DNA from: an uncultured Pelagibacteraceae bacterium
GTDB taxonomy: Bacteria > Pseudomonadota > Alphaproteobacteria > Pelagibacterales > Pelagibacteraceae
Assembly: GCA_902634695.1 (NCBI GenBank)
Contig: CACPLE010000004.1
Span: 1 to 48,055, forward strand
Direction: 5' to 3'
DNA: 48,055 nt
Under the pieces are notes generated by a model, which worked only from the letters and a program-made list of their open reading frames with translations, was not told the origin of the DNA and searched no databases. Both the position numbers and the translations under genes were made by a program. Of this stretch, positions 38,476 to 48,055 are shown piece by piece (positions within the stretch are counted from its first letter, which is position 1; every line of letters starts with the position of its first letter).

Positions 38476-38991
38476 ATGAAAAATATATGTGATTGGAATA
38501 ATTGTTTTAATATCGGCGAATACAAAGCACCCGTAGAGAAAGATAATAGCAAAAAATATCGATTATTATGTTTGAATCATGTTAAAGAATTTAATAAAAA
38601 TTGGAACTATTTTTCTGGAATGAATGATGATCAAATTTTAGAGTTCTTAAAATCTGATGTAACTTGGCATAAACCAACACAAAGCTTTACTTCATCAGAT
38701 AATTTTTTTAAAATTTTGTGGAATAATACACTGAATGACGAGATTGACGCTTCTAAATTTAAGAATATTAATCAGTTCAAATTTAATAATAATGATATCA
38801 AAGCTTTCAGCATATTAGGGATATCCGTGGGTTTAAAATGGAGCAAGATACAAGATAAATTCAAAAAGCTTGTCAAAAAATTTCACCCTGATATGAATTC
38901 TGGAAATAAAAATTATGAGGAAAAACTTAAAGTTATAACTTTAGCTTATACACAATTAAAAAATACATATAGAGGAAAAATTGACACCTAA
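38476..38991 (+). CDS. J-domain protein with N-terminal Cys region
   Basis: C-terminal FSILGIS...KFKKLVKKFHPDMNSG (HPD); N-terminal CDWNNC...LLCLNH. Confidence 0.85.
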   Translation: MKNICDWNNCFNIGEYKAPVEKDNSKKYRLLCLNHVKEFNKNWNYFSGMNDDQILEFLKSDVTWHKPTQSFTSSDNFFKILWNNTLNDEIDASKFKNINQFKFNNNDIKAFSILGISVGLKWSKIQDKFKKLVKKFHPDMNSGNKNYEEKLKVITLAYTQLKNTYRGKIDT

Positions 38992-39955
38992 TTTAAATAT
39001 CGAGCCAGATATAAATTTATCAGTTAAACAAACTTTTGGAATAGAAAGTGACATGGAGGTTAGAGCTTTTTCAAAAAAAAATGAATATGTTCCGGAAATT
39101 GATAAAGACTATAAATTTGACCGTGATACAACTCTGGCAATACTAAGTGGTTTTTCTCATAACAAAAAAGTAATTGTGCATGGATATCATGGAACCGGTA
39201 AAAGTACGCACATAACTCAAGTTGCCGCAAGACTGAATTGGCCATGCATTAGAATAAATCTTGATTCACATATTAGCAGAATAGATTTGATAGGAAAAGA
39301 TGCAATTGTATTAAAAGATGAAAAACAAGTTACAGAGTTTAGAGAAGGAATTTTACCGTGGTCATTTCAAAATCCGGTTGCTTTAGTTTTTGACGAATAC
39401 GACGCTGGTAGAAGCGATGTTATGTTTGTTTTACAAAGAATTTTGGAAAGCGATGGTTTTTTTACTCTGCTAGACAAAAATAAAGTTATAAAACAAAATA
39501 AATATTTTAGATTATTTGCTACTGCAAATACAATTGGATTAGGTGATACAACAGGTTTATATACTGGAACACAACAAATCAATCAAGCGCAGCTTGATAG
39601 ATGGGAAATTGTAACTTCGCTAAATTATTTAAGTTTAGAAAAAGAAATGGAAATTATTTTATCAAAAAATAAAAAGTTAAATAATCCAAAAGGTAAAGAA
39701 AAAGTATCAAATATGATTAAAGTTGCATCTTTAACCAGAAAAGGTTTTATTGCGGGAGACATATCGACCGTGATGAGTCCTCGAACTGTTCTAAATTGGT
39801 GCAACAATACAGAAATCTTTAAAGATACTGGCTACGCTTTCAGAGTTACTTTTTTAAATAAATGCGATGAACTAGAAAAAAATATTATTGCTGAATATTA
39901 TCAAAGGTGTTTTGGAGAAGATTTGCCAGAATCTTTAATAAATGTTCAGATTTAA
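38981..39955 (+). CDS. cobS: CobS-like/MoxR-type AAA+ ATPase
   Basis: GYHGTGKSTHITQVAARLNWPCIRINLDSHISRIDLIGKDAIVLKD, ALVFDEYDAGR. Confidence 0.85.
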   Translation: MTPNLNIEPDINLSVKQTFGIESDMEVRAFSKKNEYVPEIDKDYKFDRDTTLAILSGFSHNKKVIVHGYHGTGKSTHITQVAARLNWPCIRINLDSHISRIDLIGKDAIVLKDEKQVTEFREGILPWSFQNPVALVFDEYDAGRSDVMFVLQRILESDGFFTLLDKNKVIKQNKYFRLFATANTIGLGDTTGLYTGTQQINQAQLDRWEIVTSLNYLSLEKEMEIILSKNKKLNNPKGKEKVSNMIKVASLTRKGFIAGDISTVMSPRTVLNWCNNTEIFKDTGYAFRVTFLNKCDELEKNIIAEYYQRCFGEDLPESLINVQI

Positions 39956-41746
39956 ATGAACAAAGAAGATAATTATAAAGAGAAGTTTAAACAGGCTCTA
40001 ATTTCTACAGTAAAAGTAATATCCGAAGATTATAAAGTAAAAAAGGATAAAAAAAATCAAAGTTCCGATAATATAAATTTTTTTGAAATAGATAATCTAA
40101 CTAATAAATATGACTTTATACGTTTTAGAGCTGAAGCAGATTCTGAGGCATTAAAAAAAAAATTTTCTAATAAAGAAATTTATCAAAATAATTTACCAAA
40201 AAATTCTTCTTATAGATCGTTATACGATATTTCTGAAAAAATCAGATATGAACTACTTGGCTCAAAAATGCTAAGAGGAATATCTAAAAATATTTTTGAA
40301 AATTATATGCAAAAAATAAATTTAAAACGCAAAGATCAATTAAAAAGCAAAGAAGATACAAATGTTGTTGAAGCTTTTGAATTGTATATGTTAAAAAATT
40401 TTTTAGATATAAAACTAAATACGATTTCTACTAAAATCTTGAGTTTCTGGGAAAAGGAATTTAATTCTTCATTAAAAAAACACTTAAAATTCTTGCACGA
40501 TAATCTTGAAAATCAAAAAACATATAATTCAAAATTTTCTAAAATTTTAGAGGAAATGAATATTTTTGAATCTCAAGATGAAAATGAAAAACAGGAAACT
40601 AATGAAGATCAAGAAAACAATGAAAACAATAGCAATAATAACCAATCGGAGGATGAACAAGAAAAAAGTAAGCAAGAAGAAAGCCAGAATGGATTAGATG
40701 GTGAATATAATTTTGATGATTATTCAATGAATGAACAACTTATAGATACAAATTCTGAAGAGCAATCATCTGAAAATATAATTCAAAAAATGAATTTGGA
40801 TTCAATAAATAAAAATTATAATATTTTTTCAACTCAATTCGATGAAGTGGCAAAAGCTGAAAAATTAGAAAATGATGAAGAAATAACTAAATTGAGAAGT
40901 AATTTAGACCAACAACTTGTTAGTTTTCAAGACCTTATAACTAAGCTTGCAAATAAACTTCAAAGACAACTTTTAGCAAAACAAAATAGATCATGGGAAT
41001 TTGATTTAGAAGAAGGATTGCTTGATAGTTCAAAATTAACAAGAATTATAATGGATCCATATCATTCTATATCATTTAAAAAAGAACAAGATTTAGATTT
41101 TAAAGATACGGTTGTTACTTTATTAATAGACAACTCGGGTTCAATGAGAGGAAGGCCAATTACAATAGCAGCATTATGTGCAGACATTTTATCCAGAACC
41201 TTGGAAAGATGCTCGGTTAAAGTTGAAATTTTAGGTTTTACCACAAAAAATTGGAAAGGTGGAAAAAGTAGAGAGCTTTGGAACAATAATAATAAACCAA
41301 AAAATCCTGGACGTTTAAATGATCTACGCCACATTATTTATAAAAATGCAGATACTCATTGGAGGCAATCAAAAAAAAATATAGGACTAATGCTTAAAGA
41401 AGGACTGCTTAAAGAAAATATTGATGGAGAAGCAATTTTTTGGGCATTTAATAGATTAAAAAAAAGAAAAGAAGAAAGAAAAATATTGATGGTAATTTCT
41501 GACGGTGCTCCTGTTGATGATTCAACTCTTTCTGTAAATTCCGGAGATTTTTTAGAAAAACACTTAAAAAAAATTGTAAAATTTATTGAAAATAAAACCG
41601 ATATTGAAATATTGGCAATTGGAATAGGACATGATGTATCAAGATATTATAGTAAAGCCATAAAAATAACTGATGTGCAAGAATTAGGAGATGTTATGAT
41701 CAAACAATTGAGTGGATTATTTGAAAACAAAAAAAGCCTTAATTAA
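39956..41746 (+). CDS. cobT: CobT-like VWA-domain protein
   Basis: Acidic N/Q/E-rich middle; [22 protein letters not shown]; follows CobS-like gene. Confidence 0.85.
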   Translation: MNKEDNYKEKFKQALISTVKVISEDYKVKKDKKNQSSDNINFFEIDNLTNKYDFIRFRAEADSEALKKKFSNKEIYQNNLPKNSSYRSLYDISEKIRYELLGSKMLRGISKNIFENYMQKINLKRKDQLKSKEDTNVVEAFELYMLKNFLDIKLNTISTKILSFWEKEFNSSLKKHLKFLHDNLENQKTYNSKFSKILEEMNIFESQDENEKQETNEDQENNENNSNNNQSEDEQEKSKQEESQNGLDGEYNFDDYSMNEQLIDTNSEEQSSENIIQKMNLDSINKNYNIFSTQFDEVAKAEKLENDEEITKLRSNLDQQLVSFQDLITKLANKLQRQLLAKQNRSWEFDLEEGLLDSSKLTRIIMDPYHSISFKKEQDLDFKDTVVTLLIDNSGSMRGRPITIAALCADILSRTLERCSVKVEILGFTTKNWKGGKSRELWNNNNKPKNPGRLNDLRHIIYKNADTHWRQSKKNIGLMLKEGLLKENIDGEAIFWAFNRLKKRKEERKILMVISDGAPVDDSTLSVNSGDFLEKHLKKIVKFIENKTDIEILAIGIGHDVSRYYSKAIKITDVQELGDVMIKQLSGLFENKKSLN

Positions 41747-43029
41747 ACTTTATTTAAGTCTTTATTATTCCAATTTATTATTACTTCTGCGCAACAATTC
41801 TTATTAGCATTTCTAAAAGTTATATTTGCAAAATTTTTTTCTAATAATGTTTTCCCTATAAATGTTCCAAGTCCCAGCCCATATTTAGAAATATTTTCAT
41901 GACTTGATGATCTAATGTAAGGCTCTCCTAATCTATGTTTATTTATTAAATCATCTGGAAATCCCGGTCCATCATCTTTGATGAAAATTGTTGTGGTATC
42001 TTTATCGCTTGCTAAAGAAATTTCTATTTTTTTTATTGCAAATTTATTTGCATTTCCAATAAAGTTTCTTAAACCATAAATAATCTCTGAAGATTTTTGT
42101 ATATTAAAAGGATTAAAAAAATTTTTTGAATTTACTAAGAATTCTTTTTTACTTATTTCCTTATATGATCTAACTATTTCGTTAATATAATCATATAAAG
42201 AAAGATTGGAATCTATAAAATCGTTATCAATACTTGGGTTTAGAGACAATTTTTTTAAAATATCTTTACACCTAATACTTTGACTCAACAATAAATCTAG
42301 GTCTTTGCTAATTTTTTTATTATTGCCAAATTCTTTTTTTAATTCTGTAACTGTCAATAAAATTGTAGATAAAGGTGTTCCAAGAGAATGTGCTGCTGCT
42401 GCTGCCTGTCCTCCTAAAGATAAAAGTTCATTTTCTTTAGCCATTAATTCTTGAATTTTATCATAAGCTTTTTTTCTAATTCTACTTTCTGATCCAAATT
42501 GAACTCCAAAATATACCAAAAAAATTAACCCAATAATTATTGATAGTGGCACGGCATACAAATAATAATCTGGAGCATGAAAATGTAATTCACCTGGATG
42601 AGGAAGTTCATAATAATAAAAAGTTAATAAAATCAAAATTATAGTTATAAAAAAAACTAATAAAATTGAACTCGAAATTTTTAAGTACTGCGAAGAAAAT
42701 ACAGCAGGTACTATTATTAAGAATATGAAAGGATTAGTTATGCCTCCGGTTAAAAAAAATAAAATTCCTAATTGGATTATATCGTAGCTTAAATATACTG
42801 TGGATAAAGTATTATTAAGTTGAGTTTTTTTTATTTTAAAATTTAAATATAAATTTGTCAAAATGCTAAAAAATACTATTCCGATACATGCAAAATAGTT
42901 AAAATCAAATTTTAGATAAAATTGAACAACTAAAATTGCACTTAGTTGACCAATATATGCAATCCACCTAAGATAAACATATGTGACCTTATTAAGTGAA
43001 AAAAGATTTGAAGTTTCTAAGAACTTCAT
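41743..43029 (-). CDS. regB: RegB/PrrB-type redox sensor histidine kinase
   Basis: [19 protein letters not shown]-box, RCKDIL cysteine, DDGPGFP and [13 protein letters not shown]. Confidence 0.82.
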   Translation of the reverse strand: MKFLETSNLFSLNKVTYVYLRWIAYIGQLSAILVVQFYLKFDFNYFACIGIVFFSILTNLYLNFKIKKTQLNNTLSTVYLSYDIIQLGILFFLTGGITNPFIFLIIVPAVFSSQYLKISSSILLVFFITIILILLTFYYYELPHPGELHFHAPDYYLYAVPLSIIIGLIFLVYFGVQFGSESRIRKKAYDKIQELMAKENELLSLGGQAAAAAHSLGTPLSTILLTVTELKKEFGNNKKISKDLDLLLSQSIRCKDILKKLSLNPSIDNDFIDSNLSLYDYINEIVRSYKEISKKEFLVNSKNFFNPFNIQKSSEIIYGLRNFIGNANKFAIKKIEISLASDKDTTTIFIKDDGPGFPDDLINKHRLGEPYIRSSSHENISKYGLGLGTFIGKTLLEKNFANITFRNANKNCCAEVIINWNNKDLNKV

Positions 43030-43031
43030 TT

Positions 43032-45116
<2,085 letters not shown>

Positions 45117-45255
45117 TTATATCATTTTTAATCAATTAAATAAAATCTTAATCGGATTAAATAAGGAAAAAACGTTGATAATAAAGAATAATATAAGATT
45201 ATTAAATTTAATTTTCTATTTTTTTTTTTTAAGTAAAAAACATCATTTTTTGGCA

Positions 45256-45274
45256 TCCAAATTATAAATTTGGA
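45256..45274. repeat. Short perfect dyad between gyrB and tRNA-Ser
   Basis: TCCAAATT-ATA-AATTTGGA; no following T tract on either strand. Confidence 0.35.
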
Positions 45275-45304
45275 AAAAATCATTTAATATTTAAAATTAA
45301 ACTT

Positions 45305-45393
45305 TGGCGGAGAGAGTGGGATTCGAACCCACGATACCCAAAAGGTATACACACTTTCCAAGCGTGCGCCTTAAACCACTCGGCCATCTCTCC
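45305..45393 (-). tRNA. tRNA-Ser(GGA), CCA encoded
   Basis: Reverse complement GGAGAGATGGCCGAGTGGTTTAAGGCGCACGCTTGGAAAGTGTGTATACCTTTTGGGTATCGTGGGTTCGAATCCCACTCTCTCCGCCA; long variable arm. Confidence 0.95.
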
Positions 45394-45439
45394 ATAAAAA
45401 TATAATATTACTTATTGAGTAATATGGTAATAATTAATT

Positions 45440-45925
45440 ATGAAAATATTCGATTGTTTTACATATTTTGATGAAAATGAATTATTAGAGATAAGATTAA
45501 ATGAATTAAATAAGTTCGTTGATTATTTTGTAATTATTGAGTCTGGAGAAACACATCAGGGAGGAAAAAAAACAAAAAATATCAACAATAATTTACTTAA
45601 AAAATTTGGTAAAAAAATTAGATATTATTATATAAAAAAATTTAAAAAAAATCAGTCATCTTGGACAAATGAAAACTACCAAAGAAATTGTATCTCAAAA
45701 GGTTTGTATGATGCTAAAAATGAAGACATAATTATCATTTCGGATATTGATGAAATACCTAACTTAAAAAATATAAATTTTAAAAAAATTGAAAATACAA
45801 TTTTTGCATTTAGACAACTTCATTCTATGTATAAATTTAATTTGTTAAGAAAAGATAAATGGCTAGGTACAAAACTATGTTCATTTAATAAATTAATATC
45901 ACCACAATGGCTAAGAAGTTTGTGA
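45440..45925 (+). pseudogene. Family-17 (GnT-III-like) glycosyltransferase, 5' part, interrupted at end of 124-bp repeat
   Basis: MKIFDCFTYFDENELLEIRLNELNKFVDYFVIIESGETHQGGKK...DEDIIIISDIDEIP; stop right after the repeat; C-terminal half continues after the second repeat copy. Confidence 0.75.
45799..45922 (+). repeat. 124-bp perfect direct repeat, copy 1
   Basis: AATTTTTGCATTTAGACAACTTC...CCACAATGGCTAAGAAGTTTG, identical to 47737-47860 (offset 1938 bp). Confidence 0.97.
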
Positions 45926-46187
45926 AAAATTAAAAGATTTAATACCAAGACAGAATTTTATGATACCAGTCCAAGCAGCAATAGGAGGAAAAATTATTGC
46001 CAGAGAGACCATTAAGGGCTTTAAAAAAGATGTTCTAACTAAAATACATGGTGGAGGGGCCAGAGATAGAAAAAGAAAATTACTTGATAAACAAAAGAAA
46101 GGTAAAACAAGATCAAAACAGTTTGGAAAAGTTGAAATACCCCAAGAAGCATTTATTGGAGTCTTAAAAATAAAAAAAAATGATTAA
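45921..46187 (+). pseudogene. lepA: Elongation factor 4 (LepA), C-terminal fragment only
   Basis: In-frame [88 protein letters not shown]; upstream LepA domains absent. Confidence 0.85.
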
Positions 46188-46190
46188 AAC

Positions 46191-47216
46191 TTAATTTTTT
46201 TTTTTTAATATTGTAAATAGATATTCAAACATTATTTTAGCAATTTTCTCAGATCCTTGTGGAGTGGTATGCATTTCATCATAAAAATCATCTTGAGAGC
46301 CCACAAATATTTCATCAAGTTTTAATATATTTATTTTATTTTCATGTGAAAATTTTTTTAAAGTTTCGTTTAATAAAAATAATTTTTCATCTTTAAGCCC
46401 ATTAAATTTTACTTGGGTAATAAAAATTATTTTTGAATTTCTTTTTTTTATTTCTTTGTAAAGACTATTTAATCTTAATTTATATCTTTCATATATATTT
46501 TTGTGTTTTATTTTTAGTTTTTTTAGATCATGTATTTTTTTAGCAGAATTGTAATCAACATATAAAAAATTGTTATATAGATTCTTATGTTGGTTTACAT
46601 CGTATTCAAATTTTATTATTTCAAAGTATTTCCACTTAATTTTTTTTGACAACTCAACAATTATGCTATTATTTGTAATGATATCTCTCAAATTTTTGAA
46701 AACATTGTCATCGTAAGTGAGATCATATTTTTCATCTTGATTCAATACAGTATCGTTTATTCCAACATAAATAATAAAATAATCAGGATTAAATTTTTTT
46801 AATTTTGGAAACCAAATTTGAAGATCATTAATGTGTCCCCTGCTTGTCTTTCCATCAACAGAGGCATTTATTATATTTACAGATTTATTTTTATATGAAA
46901 AAAATTTATTTAAAAGGCCAACAATTGTAAGATTTTCTGGTAAAAATTTTTCATTTCCAGTACTACCACCTAAAAAAACATAATTTACATCTTGAAGTTT
47001 ATTAATTTCTTTTCCCCTGAAACCATAAAAGTTTCTTTTGTAATAATACTTATAATCAACATTATTAATTCTTGTTTTAACTAAATCATTTCTATTGCGA
47101 TGTTTTCGCATATGAATTCCAAAATTATCATCATCAAACCAGTACCCAAACATCAATTCAGATAAGACTAAAAATATGATGAAAATGATGAAATTATAAA
47201 AAATTATTTTTTTCAT
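46191..47216 (-). CDS. SGNH/GDSL-type hydrolase with N-terminal TM
   Basis: VFLGGSTGNEKF, YVGINDTV, DEMHTTPQGSEKIA. Confidence 0.7.
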   Translation of the reverse strand: MKKIIFYNFIIFIIFLVLSELMFGYWFDDDNFGIHMRKHRNRNDLVKTRINNVDYKYYYKRNFYGFRGKEINKLQDVNYVFLGGSTGNEKFLPENLTIVGLLNKFFSYKNKSVNIINASVDGKTSRGHINDLQIWFPKLKKFNPDYFIIYVGINDTVLNQDEKYDLTYDDNVFKNLRDIITNNSIIVELSKKIKWKYFEIIKFEYDVNQHKNLYNNFLYVDYNSAKKIHDLKKLKIKHKNIYERYKLRLNSLYKEIKKRNSKIIFITQVKFNGLKDEKLFLLNETLKKFSHENKINILKLDEIFVGSQDDFYDEMHTTPQGSEKIAKIMFEYLFTILKKKN

Positions 47217-47235
47217 ATAATTAAAATTAATTTTA

Positions 47236-47736
47236 TTATTTTTTAACTAATCTAGTTAAGATTTTTTTTTCTATTGATTTAGCATTAAATTTAGAAGTAT
47301 TAAAAAAAATAACCTTTTTATGAATTGTTTTACTGGATCTATATGTTGTTGAAGGATTGATTAGACTTATAATTTTTTTTTTCATCGAGGCACCGATACA
47401 TATGGGGCCAGATTCATTTCCAACGATAAAATTACATTTTAAAATAATTTTTAAAATTTCAGTTAAATTTTTTTTATAAGTGAATAGAACTTCCTTTTTT
47501 CCCTTAAAAAGAAATAATGTTTTTTTAAAAAATTTTTTATTATTTGGAGAAAAATTTATAAATATAAAATATTTTCTATTAATTAATTTTTTTGTAAGTA
47601 GCATAAAATTTTTTTCCCCCCAGTTGTTTTGATTATGATGGGAATCAATATTCAAAAAAATATATTTTTTTTTATATTTAAAGTTGTTACTAGAGTTTAA
47701 ATTATAATTTTGATTAAATTTGTTCATACCTATTCT
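47236..47736 (-). pseudogene. Glycosyltransferase family 9 (heptosyltransferase-like), N-terminus missing
   Basis: IFLNIDSHHNQNNWGEKNFMLLTKKL, NFIVGNESGPICIGASMKKKIISLINPS; frame runs open into the repeat as NAKIRIGMNKFNQ. Confidence 0.65.
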
Positions 47737-47860
47737 AATTTTTGCATTTAGACAACTTCATTCTATGTATAAATTTAATTTGTTAAGAAAAGATAAATGG
47801 CTAGGTACAAAACTATGTTCATTTAATAAATTAATATCACCACAATGGCTAAGAAGTTTG
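47737..47860 (+). repeat. 124-bp perfect direct repeat, copy 2
   Basis: Identical to 45799-45922. Confidence 0.97.
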
Positions 47861-48055
47861 AAAGTACATAAAAAATATAGCAAGATTAGAATTGATAAAA
47901 TATTTTCTAAAAGTTATGTATCAAACTTTAAAATTATTGAAAATGGAGGTTGGCATTTTGGATGGTTAAAAAAATCAAAATTAATTAAAAAAAAATTAGA
48001 ATCTTACGCTCATTCAGAGCATAATACTAAGGAATTAAAAAATATTAAATCAATT
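47738..48055 (+). pseudogene. Family-17 glycosyltransferase, 3' part, partial at window end
   Basis: Frame reads [106 protein letters not shown]; no start codon. Confidence 0.75.

Noticed and set aside
45256-45274. Rho-independent terminator at the TCCAAATT/AATTTGGA dyad
   Set aside because: No T tract follows on either strand; listed only as a short dyad.
45799-47860. Transposition target-site duplication
   Set aside because: 124 bp is far too long for a target-site duplication, and the block has no transposase or terminal inverted repeats.

Overview
AT-rich, tightly packed chromosomal window. Gene content and protein style suggest an alphaproteobacterium of the SAR11/Pelagibacterales type (an inference from gene content; no phylogeny was run). 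About 43 kb is core metabolism: LPS export (kdsD-lptC-lptB), aroA-cmk-rpsA-ihfB, pyrF-trpFBA-accD-folC, a histidine cluster (hisD, tRNA-His, hisS-hisZ-hisG), murA/dcd, rpmH-rnpA-yidD-yidC, argB-dapD-dapE, an HDAC-like/SET-domain pair, truA-fmt-def, aroK-aroB, a DnaJ-CobS-CobT module, a RegB-type kinase and gyrB. There are four tRNAs (His, Phe, Thr, Ser). The last ~2.6 kb, after tRNA-Ser, is a surface-glycan-like region with a conspicuous discontinuity: a 124-bp perfect direct repeat lies inside a split family-17 glycosyltransferase gene and flanks a block holding only the 3' end of lepA and a 5'-truncated GT9 gene. The most interesting candidate is a 24-codon His-rich ORF (MIKKIKVLRNSHRHHFHAGCTLAI) just upstream of tRNA-His-hisS-hisZ-hisG, a possible undescribed histidine-responsive leader. 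Other points are a cytidylate kinase without the Walker-A lysine, a strongly divergent TrpB/TrpA pair, a MGME1-like nuclease and an HDAC/SET pair. All calls are by eye from sequence and remembered family motifs; no searches were run.
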